A stretch of DNA of 64,000 nt from Protopterus annectens (lineage: Eukaryota; Chordata; Ceratodontiformes; Protopteridae): positions 572,090,057 through 572,154,056 of the forward strand of contig NC_056749.1 in NCBI RefSeq assembly GCF_019279795.1. Direction: 5' to 3'. Of the stretch, positions 12,580-25,490 are shown piece after piece (position 1 is the stretch's first letter; every line of letters starts with the position of its first letter). A model generated the notes under the pieces. It was not told the DNA's origin. It saw nothing but the letters and a program-made list of their open reading frames with translations, and did not search any database. The position numbers and the translations under genes are program-made.

Positions 12580-15148
12580 AAAATCTAAAGGTATTACTGC
12601 TCAGTGCTAGGAGTCTAAGCAAAGTAGAAGTTCTATTTACCCTTAGAATGCTGACATCTGTGTGGTCACTGAGAAATGGTTTAAAGCCATGCAGAGCACA
12701 CCAACAGTGCAAGGTATAATGCCTTCCACACATTTAGGCCAGCTACTACACAGATAGGGACTAAAGATATAAATATACCTCACAGCTGGCCAAACAGGAC
12801 AATGCACTTGAGCTACTCCATGCTCAAATCATTATAGGCAATATCCAATACAACTTTTCTGGAAGCTACAGGTCCTCCTCTATGACCCAGAAACCCAAAC
12901 CATGTATTTAAACTTATTGAAACACTCATCATCCAACACAATACTATATTCATGGGCAACTTTAATTACTCCACCATTAACAGGGAATCCTATAAAACAG
13001 CAAACTTATAGGCAGAGAAAATCCTGGATTTTGTAAACACAAACTGTCAGGACCAGATTGTCAATGCACCAATTAGGAATGCAACCTTAGTTGATCAGGT
13101 CCTCACTAATTTGGGAGAGGGCTGCACTCTGTAGTATAATGTCTTCCCTGGTAAGGTCAGACGACAAAATGGTCTCCTTTGAAGTAAAAATAAAACCTGG
13201 ACCCCTAGCTAACCCTGGAATATTCAGCAACTACTCTAAGGTTAACTTTCTGCTATTAAGTGATAACCTGGCAAAATTTCAAGCCCTCATAAACCCTGAG
13301 AACACCGCTGCCTATGTAGAATTGTCCATAGAAACCCCATACAAGCATGTTAATAGCTACAAAGAGGCAGATGTACCCACCAACAAGAAGTAGAGAACTC
13401 TCAAAAAACAATCCACCCTGGTGGAATGACAAAATCAAAAGGATGTATAACAGAAGAAACAAAATCATGGCAAAACTTAGGAGGTGCAGCACCCAGAAGG
13501 ATAAAAGCACTCTCATCAAACTGAACAAACAACTCAGAGGACAAATAAAGTCTACCAAAGCCAAATTTGAGGTAAATTTGGCCTCCCAGGCCAAGGACAA
13601 CCACAAGGCATTCTTTAGCAATGTCAGCAAACTCAAAGGCAATGCACAATTGTGTGCAGAGCTCATTGTAAATGGAGCCAATTAGACTGAGCCAGAAGAT
13701 ATAGCAAACCTTCTGGCTGATAAATTCAACTCTATCTTTACCCCTCTCTCTCCCTCAATCTTCCCTCAGGAAATACCATCAAATATAACTTCACCTGCTG
13801 TCACTAGGGAACAGATCCTTAATGCTCTCTCTAAGGCCATGAACACTGCATCAGTGGGACCAGACAGTATCCTGGGATGCTTACTAAATAGCATGAAACA
13901 TGACCTATCAGGCCATTTGGAATTGCTATTTAACTTTAGCCTCCAAACAGGCTTTGCACCTCTTGAATGGAGAACAGCAACAGTCATTCCTCTGCACAAA
14001 GGTGGGCCATCTACAGACCCATAAGTCTCACTAGTTTTATATGCAAAACCATGGAAAGAATTATCATGGACATGATCAATAATGATATAGTAAACCTGCA
14101 GACACTGGATCCAACCCAGTTTGCTTTCATCAAGGTCAGCTCATGCCTACTCCACCTGGTGGACTTCTTTGAGAAGGTCACCAAAACAATGGATGAGGGC
14201 AGAATGATTCACACTGTCTACCTTGACCTGGTCAGGGTATTTGACACCCAGTTGGTCATTGCTGGCAAACTCAAGAGGTTAGGTACAAACCTATATATCA
14301 CCCAGTGGATAGCCAACTGGCTCACAGACAGGACTGTGGAAATTAAAATTGGGGAGTCCACCTCTACAAAGAGGTCAGTCACAAGTGGAGTCACTCAGGG
14401 ATCAGTCCTTGGACCACTCCTTTATGGCATTTACTTCTCAGAAGTCAAGGCCAATGTCAATGGTCTCTGGATAACTAAATGTGCAGATGATTGCAAATTA
14501 GGAGCTGTCATTGAATCCCACACTGACACAACTGTTCTCCAGGAAGGGCTGACACAGACAAGTAACTGGTGTTAGAGCCATGGACTAAAAGTACATGCCA
14601 AGAAATGCATAGTAGTATCCTTCGGTAAGTCATCCACCCTGGTAACTGTCATATTGACAACACACCCCTTAGAGATGACCGAGTAGTCAGGGTCTTAGGG
14701 ACACACATAGATAGTAATCTAGCCTTTGACCATCATAGCCTTTGACTACCACGTGTTTTCAATAGTGAGGAAATCATTATATGTTGCTCAACTTATAAAC
14801 AAAGGTATGGCATGCAATTCCAAGGAAGTCGTTGTTCCACTGTATTCGGCATTCATCAGAACTATGATTGAGTACAATGTCCCCTTTGGTGTGTACCTAA
14901 CCAGGCATATCCATCAGTTGGAATGTCCACAGACGTTCCTCACTAAAAGAATACAGGGCATAAGTAATATGTCCTATGCAGACTGCCTCAAGGCCCTATC
15001 TCTGTATTCTGTCTCATACAGGCTGTTGAGGGGAGATCTATGCCTGGCATACAAGGCATTGTCAGACCCCACTCTGATGGACCTCCTGCATGTGCACCAA
15101 ACAAACAGCACCAGAATTACCTATTCTAAATACTTAAACCTTGCCTGA
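12580..15148 (+). pseudogene. CR1 ORF2 relic (endonuclease, reverse transcriptase)
   Basis: The endonuclease start near 12590 (VLLSARSL) is badly decayed. The linker at about 13410-13650 keeps NPPWWNDKIKRMYNRR and the block ending FFSNVSKLKGN. The reverse transcriptase spans about 13830-14580: GPDSILGCLL, then EWRTATVIPLHKGG, RPISLTSFICKTMERII, the first catalytic block YLDLVRVFD, GVTQGSVLGPLLYGIYF and CADDCKLG, where FADD is usual. The C-terminal block runs 14726-15148 (IEYNVPFGVYLTRHI, then LLRGDLCLAYKA). Stops and frameshifts occur near 13393, 13683, 14020 and 14575. Confidence 0.82.
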
Positions 15149-15498
15149 GATGTATATAGGACCTGCTGGATATACAGGTATGTATCCCATAGACTACCCC
15201 ATCTCTGGAACAGGCTCCCCTTCCATGTGAAGCAGAGTTCTTCCTTAACCCATTCAAGTATATTTTGGACTACTGGGCAAGGAACAGGAAATGTATCCCT
15301 AGCTTGGCACCTGTGTCTCTAATGGACAAGGGCAACCTGCAGATAGTTCACCTCCCAAGCCCCTGCTTGTAGCTTCTGGTTATACTTATCAAGGGTACCA
15401 GAACGTGTCAGAGATTTGTGATGTATGGCATTGGCTAGGCTTAAAAAGGCCCTTGTGATCGATAGCCTAGTGAACACCTATGAACCTATGTACTTATG

Positions 15499-16289
15499 AC
15501 CCTAGGTATCGCACTGCAGCATCACTGGTGTACTATGTGCATGAAGACCAGTTTGTTATCCAGCACTGGCAATAACTATTTAAATGCACAAGGATGATTG
15601 TTTAAACTTTTTTGTTTATTAGAAACTAAATAAATAATGCTTGTTATATGCCAGTGATACTGTTATGTTCAGTATTTCTTAGGTGCTGAATGTAATAAGA
15701 CTGCTTTAAATACAATTATTTTGTTTAACCAGACAACATGGGCAGGCTGGACAGCAGTATACTAGGTGGCCAGCCATGGGGTCCCTGTAGCTGATACTCC
15801 TGAATCTCCCCTCTTATTATCTGCCATTGATAACTATTTTATGTGACTATGAATTGATGAAATGAGTTGCTAAAATAACTGCTCAATGGACCACCCTACT
15901 ATCCTATGCAAGTGGGTCAGGAGCACACAAGCACTCCCACAAACACTCAAACATACAGGCATGCATATGTGCACACAGAATGACAAACATCCAAACAAAG
16001 CCACATGCAGACATGGACATACACACAGACACATCCTGCACAGAATTACTAACCTAAGCTGTTGCTGTTTGACAGGGAACAGAAACATTATAGTCCACAA
16101 CTGTGTTCTGCTCAATCTCCCCTCTCAGGCAGTATACCTAAATATGTGCATATATATACAGACAGACAGACAGACCAACAGATATAGACAAAATGAACAG
16201 GCAGTTCAGTTATAATCCATACTGTTATAGCATAACAGCACTTTATGAACTGCACCCTCTCCCCCTTTGCAAACTGCACAAGATCACTT
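15499..16289. other. No recognisable feature
   Basis: Past the CR1 3' end there is AT-rich sequence and a CA/CAGA-rich patch around 15930-16180, with a short CAGA run near 16160. No coding or repeat family was recognised. Confidence 0.45.
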
Positions 16290-16450
16290 GAGCAGCATGG
16301 GCGCTGAAACCATAGAGCAGGGGGAAGGGGCGCCCCTTGACTTTTGCATCCAACTTACATATATAAACTCTGAGATCACACTACAGTGAAGGAAAGAGTA
16401 AATTTCCTGATCCACACTATAGTGTGATCTCCGTTCAGCTGCATCAATAA
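16290..16450. mobile_element. Short hairpin MITE-like element
   Basis: GAGATCACACTA near 16372 pairs with TAGTGTGATCTC near 16421 around a GGAAA/TTTCC inner stem. Upstream is GGGGGAAGGGGCGCCCC and ACATATATAAACTCTGAGAT, matching the layout seen at 1125-1262 and in the arms of 25491-25930. It is likely the same non-autonomous family. Ends are approximate. Confidence 0.45.
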
Positions 16451-16884
16451 AAAATGAGCATTAATGGGCAGTGTAAGTTAACTGCTGCTTTAATATCCAT
16501 TATTCCAAATCTCCTCTCTTACCTCACTCCTCTCTTATCCACATTCCAATTCTTCCTTATGAGCTCTCAGTTTCTTAAACCACTCTATACTTTTTACCCA
16601 ATTACTTTTGTATTATGGTAGAACTCTCTCTACCCTAGTATTTATGTTTTTCACTCACAAATATTAATTTACAAGAATATTATATTCATTACTGGAATCA
16701 AAGTCTATGATTGTAAAGACAGAGGATGTAGCCACCAAAGTCAGCATTGTCGGAAAACTTGTCATAGTAAAGGGAAGGTAGACTGCTGCCAAGATGATCA
16801 GTTCATCTCTTACATAAACCATTACATCAGCTCTGTGTAGAAAATGCAAGAATTGTTTTACCTTTAAAAGGTGATAAACTCACT

Positions 16885-17010
16885 TTATCCAAGGTACCTT
16901 TCTTTGAGACAGCCTCTCTCACAGCAGGCAAAGGACAAATATAAAACTTATCCAAGGTACCTTGCTTTGGGACAGCCTCCCTCAGGGCAGGCAGGGGACA
17001 AATCTAAAAG
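16885..17010. repeat. 63-bp tandem duplication
   Basis: Two units starting TTATCCAAGGTACCTT at 16885 and 16948, each running through GAGACAGCCTC/GGGACAGCCTC to GGACAAAT. A few substitutions separate them. The surrounding region (16451-18040) otherwise shows no recognisable feature. Confidence 0.85.
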
Positions 17011-17979
17011 AGAAACTTGGTGAGTTGAGCAGTGATGTACTTTGCAGTTAAATGGAAGAGTTTAGTTAACAGAGACCAGCAATGGCAAGCAGAAAGGTTC
17101 CACAAGTCTGTATGAGGATTACCTAATCAGCATGCTGTGAAGCAGGTCTGCTTCTGGCTTATTACCAGTAATCTGCATTGAGTAACTAGCCCTCCTCAAT
17201 ACTCCATAGCACAGAAGTACTCTTCAGTAGTGCTGAAAGATCCAACAGAAAAACATCTGTTAAGGAGAAAGAGGAAAGCTTTCAGACAACGAATAGCCTA
17301 AAATGTTACTCTCTAGTCTGTCCTTTGTAAGGTGGGCTGTTTACCATGAAAGGATATGTGCAGGCACTTCAGCTTTGATTTAAAGTTAAACATAAGTAGA
17401 GGGCTGCACATCAAATTTTCCAAGGCAAGAATTTCAATTCTCTTCTTTAATATTTTTAGCGTAAGTTACCCCAGTGCCCAAAGTTCTACAATTTCTAAAA
17501 CGGCGACAATTTATTTTCTTTATTAAAATCGGATTTGGATCCAATAGCTCGCACTGTTGTGCTCTGCCTCTCCTGCTGGCTACCTCAACTAACCTCCACT
17601 TGTGTGTGGGGGATTCAACTTCAAATTCTGGGGACTGGGCTATACTGCACTAAGCAGGTGCATTGATCTGCCTCCCCCCTGCCTGATTAACTTAATAGTT
17701 CAGTCTGGTCAGGGTTCAGTGGTAGGCCACTGGTGTTAAAATGCCAGTTAAAGCCATTGTGTTCTTTCTGTGACTTTACCGGCTCCTGCACATTTTCTAT
17801 GCTTGCTATATAATTCAAACCACCTTCCACTCCTCAATTAATCGAGAGTAAGTGAAGTTTGTTGTTTCTTTCTTTTGAAGAAGAGTAAAAGAGTTTGAAG
17901 TGAATTGAAGTCTGTTGCTGTCAGTGCCGTGGTGGTGGTATGTTAAATATATTACTGTCTTACTGCAGGCAGTTGTAGC

Positions 17980-19245
17980 CCCTGCAGCCAATGTTTTATC
18001 AATTTTATCTTCTGCTTTTTTGTTTGGACTTTGGTAACTGGGCAGGGAAGGCATTGGGTGAGGGTTTTGGGTCTAAGGCAGTGAAGAGGTCATTGGGGAA
18101 ACATTTTCATTTTAGTGCTTGTGCATACATAGAAAAGTAATGAAGGGGTCGTTGGAGAAAATATTTAATTTTTGTGCTTCTGCATACTTGGACAAAGTAC
18201 ATAAGGAATTCTTGGGGGAAAGGATTCATTTTGATGTAATTTTGTTTTTACTCTGCAGCCAGTATTTATCCACTTTATCTTCTACTTTTTTTGTTTGGTA
18301 ACTGGGAAGTAATGGCACTGGATGAGTGTCTTGGGTCTAAGGTGGTGAAAAGGTCATTGGGGAAACTTTTTCATTTCAGTGCTTGACTCTGTATACATAA
18401 ACAAAGTACTGAAAGGGTCGTTGTGGAAAATGTTTCATTTTAGTGCTTGTGCATACATAAAGTACTGAAGGGGTCGTTGGGGAAAATGTTTCATTTTAGT
18501 GCTTGTGCATACATAAAGTACTGAAGGGGTCGTGGGGGAAAATGTTTCATTTTAGTGCTTGTGCATACATAAAGTACTGAAGGGGTCGTGGGGGAAAATG
18601 TTTCATTTTAGTGCTTGTGCATACATGGACAAAGTACGCAGGGGATCCCTGGGGGAAATGATTCATTTTGATGTCATTGGGTGGTGCTTGTGCATACATA
18701 AACAGACTTCGAGAGGGTTGTTAGGGAAAATGTTTCATTTTTGGTGCTTGTGTATACATGGACAAACCTGACTGAAGGGGTCATTGGGAAAACTGTTTAA
18801 TTGTTGTGCTTGTGCATACATGGACAAAGTACACAAGGGATCCTTTTGGGAAACAATTAATTTTGATGTCATTTGGTGCTTACTATGCATACAAATACAC
18901 TACTGAAGAAGTCATTGGGGAAAATGTTTTATTTTTGTGCTTGTGCATACATGTAAAAGTAATTAAGGGAACCTTGGGCAAAATGATTCATGTTGGTGTC
19001 ATTTGCCCCTTACATGCATACATGGATAGTCTTTTGAACAGGTCATTTGGGAAAATGTTTCATTTTGGTGTTTTTGCATACATGGACAAACTGCTTGAGG
19101 GAACCCTGGAGAAATGATACATTATGATGTCATTTGCTTTTTGTGCATACATGGACAGACTACTGAGGGGGTGGTCATTAGGGGAACTGTTTCATTTTGG
19201 TGGTTGTGCATACATGGGAAACTACTGAACCAGTCTTTGGGGGAT
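17980..19245 (+). repeat. 56-60-bp minisatellite with higher-order duplication
   Basis: The consensus-like unit reads roughly GTGCTTGTGCATACAT, AAAGTACTGAAGGGGTC, then GGGAAAATGTTTCATTTT, about 20 units long. The cleanest 56-bp units lie around 18430-18610; others carry GGACAAA and are nearer 60 bp. A larger block is also repeated: 17980-18180 resembles 18256-18410, sharing TGCAGCCA, TTTATCTTCT, TTGGTAACTGGG and TTGGGTCTAAGG. Several units stay open in one frame and give the recurring peptide CIHxxxxxGxxGxMxHF. No start context or gene around it supports translation. Confidence 0.88.
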
Positions 19246-20784
19246 TTAACTCCACAGCACATTATAGTTTTCATTGATTAGTTATTTCTTGAGTGTTTAT
19301 GTTATTACTACATGGGTTTCAGTGGCAGATCCAGGAATTTACAGAAGGGGTGGCGCAGTCTGAAAGGTAGACCAGTGAGAAAGGGCTGGTAAGTAAAACA
19401 CTGGGATTTAGTGGGCTGTTAAAAGGCCACTTTGAAATGCTCTGACAGCATATATGAAAAGGACATCTATGTATTTTTTGCTGTTTCAGCCAGGTTGCTT
19501 TGAGCTAGACTTGTGTGCACTTTCTTGCTATTACTTCACCGCTGGTTGGCAGTACTGGGATTCAAACCACATTGACTCCAGACATTCTGGCATCACAGTT
19601 TGTGGCATCCTGCCATCTGTGGGTCATTCTGGAGACAGTGTTGTCATCCTCTTTTCATACTAGTGGCAGTGATGCCATTCTGTTCCCACAATGAGCAGGG
19701 GCACTCTAGCTTTTCACCCTTTACTGTCTACCTAGATTATGGGCTTTTTGGCGAGTTGCATATGGCAGAATTATAGTAAAAAGCATACTCCTTCCAAGTA
19801 TATAAACCAGCAACTGCTAAGGTTGCCACCTTTCAAAATACCAAAGTGGGGTAAAACTGCCCAAAGTGGGACTGTCCAGGTGTAAACCAGCAACTGCTCT
19901 TCATTTTTTTCTCTTCCTGACTGCTGGTGTCCAGAGAGTTAATTGAACCTGGGACAGTACCCCTGCAGGTAACACTGTATATACTCTACTGCTGCTCCAT
20001 CGGTCTGCAAGCCCACCCCCCCACACACATGCACACAAGTGTGGAAGTCGTAATGTCCTGGATTTAGCTGCCTGGATTATGCAAACTGTTTTACTGAAAA
20101 GATAGAATGAAATACTGTAGAGGTATAGAGATCTGGATGGCTGATGGAGCATTTTGTATCTTTATTCCACTCATCTGCAGCTTTTCACACTGCATATTTA
20201 GGTGCTGCAGGCACATGCTGGATGGATTATGATGTCTCCCTTCATGCCAAGCAATTGAGATGCTGCATATATGTGAAATACCAGATCATCCTGATGTGAT
20301 ATGCAGGGCTGTTAAATGTATGCATGTGCTTTGAACAATACAGTATGCCATCTGCACAATTGTTTGGCAGATCAAGATGAAAACCTCAATATAACATACA
20401 AGTCTGTCAAATGCATGTGGTACATTCACTGTAACATAACATTCACACAAGTATCTGGCAGCACTCCCATATTTAATTCCATGTATTATGTCCTGGAAAT
20501 TTGCAGTAATAATTACAGCTGTACCACACACAAACATTACTTTTTTTGCACTGTGTTTCAGTCAGTGTTACTTTGGTTACTTTCCTAAAGTTTATGGAGG
20601 CAGTCTTTAGCATATGTCATCAGTGATCTTACAGTATAATTACTTAACAATTACTAGAACAGTTAAACAAGTCTTCACTATATAATGTCCAGAAATGTAT
20701 TTATATTAAATGAGGAGCCTCTGCTGTGCAAATGACTTGACATAAATAATATCAAACAAACAGCATCTGTAAATACAGTCACAG
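19246..20784. other. Mostly featureless, with two hAT-like end fragments
   Basis: CAGTGGCAGATCCAGG at 19321 resembles the terminal sequence of hAT-type elements. A 64-bp stretch at 19819-19882 starting AAGGTTGCCACC is flanked by the 16-bp direct repeat TAAACCAGCAACTGCT (19803-19818, 19883-19898). The rest is unrecognised. Confidence 0.4.
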
Positions 20785-20880
20785 GTATATACTAGGCTAA
20801 TGACTAGGGTTCTTATAAGCCTAGCCACGCAATCCAATCCTATCCACTCCAATCCATTTGTGTTCTCATGTATCATGTGC
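20785..20880 (-). mobile_element. CR1 3'-end fragment
   Basis: ACTAGGCTAATGACTAGGG and TTATAAGCCTAGCCA match the minus-strand form of the CR1 3' end, as at 60370-60400. About 100 bp remain. It is a strongly 5'-truncated copy or the tail of a SINE. Confidence 0.55.
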
Positions 20881-21239
20881 ATTTATTAAGAGGGGTATGT
20901 TAGGAAGTTTCTAAAAGCTATGTGGTGGGGTATGTTAGTTTGCATATCACTGCCTGCCTCTGCCTATCAAAGACATGGGGACCAGACCAGGATTGAATTT
21001 CCAGTTTCCCTTCCATTGGTCTTCACCTTTGCTTTTTTTTTTTTCAAGTAGGAAGGTGTTTAGAAAATGTTATAGGATATAAATTAAAATCAGTTGAAGT
21101 GTCAGTAAAATTAATAAAATGGGAAGCAGAAACAAACCCTCAAATACGTTATGCATACTAAAATAACTGCATACAGAGAGCACTACAGAAGCAGCAAATC
21201 TGAATACCTAAAATACACTTAGAAAAAAAACATGACTAC

Positions 21240-22390
21240 CTGAAAACAGACCTCATCTAGCATTTTGCTCTGAGAGTGTTGATGGAGAAGTACAGAGAAT
21301 GTCAGAAGGAGTTGCATTGTGTTTTTGTAGACTTGGAGAAAGCATATGACAGGGTGCCTAGAGAGGAGTTGTGGTATTGTACGAGGAAGCCAGGAGTGTC
21401 AAAGAAGTATGTAAGAGTGGTACAGGATATGTACGAGGGTAGTGTGACAGCGGTGAGGTCTGTGGTGGGAGTGACGGATGTGTTTAAGGTGGAGGTGGGG
21501 TTACATTGAGGATCAGCTCTGAGCCCTTTCTTATTTGCAGTGGTGATGGACAGGTTGACAGACGAGATCAGACAGGAGTCCCCATGGAATATGATGTTTG
21601 CAGATGACATTGTGATCTGTAGTGAGAGTAGGGAACAGGTGAAGGAGACCCTGGAGATATGGAGATATGCTCTAGAGAGAAGAGGAATGAAGGTCAGCAG
21701 GACTAAGACAGAATATATGTGTGTGAATGAGAGGGAGGATAGAGGAATGGTGAGGATGCAAGGAGTAGAGGTGGTGAAGGTGGATGAGTTTAAATACTTG
21801 GGGTCATTAGTTCAGAGTAATGGTGAGTGTGGAATAGAGGTGAAGAAGTGAGTACAGGCAGGATGGAGTGGGTGGAGAAGAGTGTCAGGAGTGATTTGTG
21901 ACAGATGAGTACCTGTAAGAGTGAAAGGGAAGGTCTACAAGAGGGTGGTGAGACCAGCTATGTTATATGGGTTGGAGACAGTGGCATTGACAAAAAGGCA
22001 GTAGTTTGAGCTGGATGTGACAGAGTTAAAGATGTTAAGATTTGCACTGGGTGTGACAAAGGTGGACAGGATTAGGAATAAGTATATTAGAGGGTCAGCC
22101 CAGGTTGGAAGGTTTGGAGACAAAGCCAGAGAGGCAAGATTACGTTGGTTTGGACATGTGCTGAGAAGGGATGCGGAGTATATTGGGAAAAAGATGCTAA
22201 GGATGAAGCTACCAGGTAACAGGAAAAGAGGAAGGCCTAAGATAAGGTTTATGGATGTGGTGAGAGAGGACATGCAGGTGGTTGGTGTGACAGAGCAAGA
22301 TGCAGAGGACAGGAAGAAATGGGAACAGGTGATCCGCTGTGGCGACCCCTAACGGGAGCAGCCGAAAGAAGATGATGATGATGATGTATA
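21240..22390 (+). mobile_element. RTE-type LINE, lineage 1, 5'-truncated
   Basis: The element begins inside the reverse transcriptase (about 21258) and runs to a 3' end CGCTGTGGCGACCCCTAACG, GGAGCAGCCGAAAG, then a (GAT)n tail at 22366-22385. Short simple-repeat tails are typical of RTE. The copy at 34669-36785 is of the same lineage. The 3' end is shared by the tRNA-headed SINEs at 26545 and 49100. Confidence 0.9.
21258..22352 (+). pseudogene. RTE lineage-1 reverse transcriptase, C-terminal two-thirds
   Basis: The first catalytic block [17 protein letters not shown] is intact. Then come the LSPFLFA block (the preceding QGSA is shifted out by a stop near 21508) and MMFADDIVICSESREQV, with both catalytic aspartates. 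The C-terminal part includes VDEFKYLGSLVQSNGECG, RPAMLYGLETVALTKRQ, then ARLRWFGHVLRRD and the terminal VIRCGDP. In-frame stops are near 21508, 21849, 21905 and 22003. The element encodes reverse transcriptase for target-primed integration in active relatives; this copy is dead. Confidence 0.88.
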
Positions 22391-22534
22391 AGTTATGCTA
22401 TTCCACATTAAGTTAAAGGAAATTATTTTATATGATAAATTTGCAAATTACCCAACAAGCAGTTAAGACCAGGGAAAGAGTCTTAAGCTGGATATAGTCA
22501 CAAGACCTTCATATTTAACTTCTTTCCTCATAAT

Positions 22535-22785
22535 GCGTGGACAAAAACAAAAATAATGGGGGGACAAAGGCAAAACATTAGGGTCAATTTTCAAATATTA
22601 CTCTAATTCACATAAAACAATTAAAAGAACAGCAGGTTTTGCATCAACGTGCATTTTGTAAACAGTAAGTATGAAGCTGTAACATCTGACATTATTGACT
22701 GGCTGTAATCCTCAGTGATTTACCAGAAAAGCAGAACTTGACAAGAAACAAGGCAAATGATATGAAACAAAGTCAAGGCAAGTCT
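22535..22785 (+). repeat. Uncharacterised dispersed repeat, copy 2
   Basis: Collinear with 3795-4044, sharing AAAAATAATGGG, CAGGTTTTGCATCAAC, GACTGGCTGTAATCCT and TGATTTACCAGAAAA. The same strand and order are kept. Both copies lie close to RTE 3' ends, but that may be chance. There is no coding capacity and no recognised family. Confidence 0.6.
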
Positions 22786-25302
22786 GCAAAATCTGGGGAA
22801 GTTAATACTACATGTAAAGTTGGTGGTGTGAAAAGAAAACAAAGCTGTATATTATATAATACCATGTGATGGGAGTAAAATCTGTCGGCACAAAGGATAG
22901 AGTCTGAACTGTTAATGTGCTACTTCCTGTAGCCAGAGGTACAATAAATCATTCCTTCTACCTTCAGTTCCCCTGCCATTTCACTATGAGCAAATCACTT
23001 ACCCAAGCCATTCTCCTGGGTCATCCCAGAATAAGGATAATTGTGTTTGGTGGGCTTGTCTGGTTAACATATGTATAAAAAATGCAATTTTAAATCAAAA
23101 TAATATTAGTGCATGTCAAATCAGAAGCACATCCCTATATTATATATTATATATTATAAAACTAATACAAAGTGCATACACCACATATTGTAAAGGCAGC
23201 AAATGAGAATGCTCAAAATATACTTGGCAAAAATAAATTGACTCAAAAATAGCATTCCATTATACACCTAAGTAACTTAATTACTGTTATGCTGTTAGTC
23301 ACATAACTTGTTACAGTAAATTAATTTCCTTTGCTAGATTTACCCACAAGAAATTCGAAAGACTGAAAAGATTTAGATGTGGAGGAATTCCATCCTGGCT
23401 GGATACAAATCAAGCCTCTTGGGTGAAAAAAAATAACAGATACTGTTTACCTAACAAGTCTACAACAGAGACAACAGTTAGCATCAGAAAAGTTGACTTA
23501 CTGAATTTAAAAATTCAAGAGGCAAGGTTGAGCAATAGACCAACGACTTATTCCTGACAAACAATCATTCATATTTTATATCAAAGGGAACACAAAATAA
23601 GTTTCACACTTTACATGCAAAGTCCATGCCTGAAATGCACTGTCACAAGTATGAAATAAAACAGAGAATAATGCATATTTTTATTCTATAAAATATGTCA
23701 CAGATCGGCACCTAGTTAGTCTGTTTGTTGTGCCAGTCAAGGAGAATACTATGCCTGCATGATTTCTGACTAGTTTTTTGTAGATAACATAAACACAATT
23801 TTAGAATGAAAGCACTCAACCTGAATGCCATTTTAAGTTGTGTATGCTGTTTTATTTTATATATGTGTTACCAGGCAAAAAATCTGAAATAATTCAATAA
23901 AACACACTTTATTTTATTGGTTCAACTAGATGATTTCTTGTACCTGAAAAAAAAAATCCATCCACAAACTTCCAGCTGCAGAGAGTTCCTCTCTGTTACT
24001 TTACTTTTGAACTTTTAAAAAAAAAAAAAAAAAAAAGAAATTCCAGAAACAGTAAAAAAAAGTAAAAAAAACAAAGGCAAACGTAACGTGTGCATACTTC
24101 AAATATCATAAAAATAATTCTCTCCTAGTCTTCTTCATGTTTCTTTATTTGGGCTGAAAAGTGAAGTGAAAGGCTGGGCTGAATAGCTATGGAAAAACTA
24201 ATAAATGCATAGGCGAATTCACTTGGCATTAGGCGCGACCGTAGTTTTTGCAAATAACCGCAAATCAAAAATGGCTAGTGCTATCACATTTAAAAGTATA
24301 GCAAATGAAATAGTGGGACTTCAAGGTGTAGTAACGTGGGTTTTTTTGTACAAGAAATGAACATAGAGGTAAAAATGATGACAGTATACAAACTGTAGCA
24401 GCAGTAAACCAATAGCTTTAAATACCTCTGTCTTCTTTACCCTGCGTCTTATTTAGGCAAGTTCCTCTTCCTGAGTGCTTTCTCAGTCAAGATATGAGAT
24501 GTAGTTGGAAGAGCCACTCAAGATCTTAGGATGGTCAGATCGCCTGACTGTCTCCTCCAATTGGGTCTTCCACTGGGACTTGCGACGCAAACAGCAAACA
24601 AATACATAGCGTACAATACAGTAAAATATCTGTGAGTTGAAATGGGAAAACATACTGCGGAAAGTGTTAATCTCTCAACTGTGCACTGCTTTGGTAGTAC
24701 ATTTTCCAGTTTCAATCGAGACAATTAAAATAACTTTGTTATTTTTATTTTATTATTATTTTTTTTTTTTACTCAAGGTTGTACAGTGGGTTCTCAAAAA
24801 AGGGGGAGGGCTCGTGCCCCTGCGCCAAAGCCTAAATCCATCATTGGGTTTATAGATTTATGCTGGACCCTTTACTATTTGGAATCTATTTCTCAGAAGT
24901 CTAGGCAAAAAGAAAATTGCCTGTGGGAACACAGGGATAGCATGGCTAGCCTGGTAAAGTCCTATGGCCATTAGCATAGTAACCTCCTATAAATCCTATA
25001 ACTTTGTTTGGATATTAATTGCAGTTTGACAATTCTTAGTTTGGTGGCCTTTCTGTAATAATACAGTGTGAAAGGAGAGTAGTGTATTATAATATGTTAA
25101 TAGTAGTTATATAAAGTTTTTTTGTGTTGTACACTTTTGTCTGCATTTTGTTGAACATTTTAGGGTTAGTGAACTTACTTCCAAGGAATGCAATCCATCC
25201 AAGTTGGAAACTTCTGGTAGAAGCCTTAATGGGTTTTTACCTGATATCCTGTTGTGATAAGACTTGCATTTGCGCATTGTGCAAAGTCAGTTCCCTGTGC
25301 CT

Positions 25303-25309
<7 letters not shown>
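22786..25309. other. No recognisable gene
   Basis: AT-rich sequence with an A-run at 24018-24037 and a T-run near 24760. No convincing coding region or known repeat was recognised. Confidence 0.45.
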
Positions 25310-25338
<29 letters not shown>

Positions 25339-25339
25339 C

Positions 25340-25397
<58 letters not shown>

Positions 25398-25419
25398 TAT
25401 ATGTATGTATATGTGTGTG

Positions 25420-25473
<54 letters not shown>
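25310..25473. repeat. (TG)n and (TA)n microsatellites
   Basis: A TG run (25310-25336), then TA runs at 25347-25394 and 25432-25473, separated by TATG-rich bases. The TA tract continues on the far side of the hairpin element, so that element appears to sit within an older TA tract. Confidence 0.95.
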
Positions 25474-25476
<3 letters not shown>

Positions 25477-25490
25477 CATATGTATGTATA

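Larger units (their letters stand above)
8206..15498 (+). mobile_element. CR1-type LINE, near full length, interrupted by a Penelope-like element
   Basis: The order is a 5' UTR with tandem monomers (8206-9112) and a unique part (to about 10345), ORF1 (zinc-binding CxxC pairs plus SGNH esterase), ORF2 (endonuclease, reverse transcriptase, C-terminal region) and a 3' end with AGCCTAGTGAAC followed by octamer-like ATGAACCT units near 15473-15490. Without the 1.25-kb Penelope insert it is about 6 kb. The same structure recurs at 38213-42899 and, truncated, at 60346-63657. CR1 clade is inferred from the esterase ORF1, the reverse-transcriptase style and the octameric 3' repeat, all established CR1 traits. 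All ORFs are broken. Confidence 0.85.

Noticed and set aside
16664-16849. A small minus-strand membrane-protein frame
   Set aside because: Only 61 codons and hydrophobic because of T-rich sequence; no supporting signal.
18119-19117. A repetitive secreted or zinc-binding protein encoded by the 20-codon repeats
   Set aside because: The frame shifts between units, unit length varies from 56 to 60 bp, and no flanking exon or promoter is visible; treated as a minisatellite.
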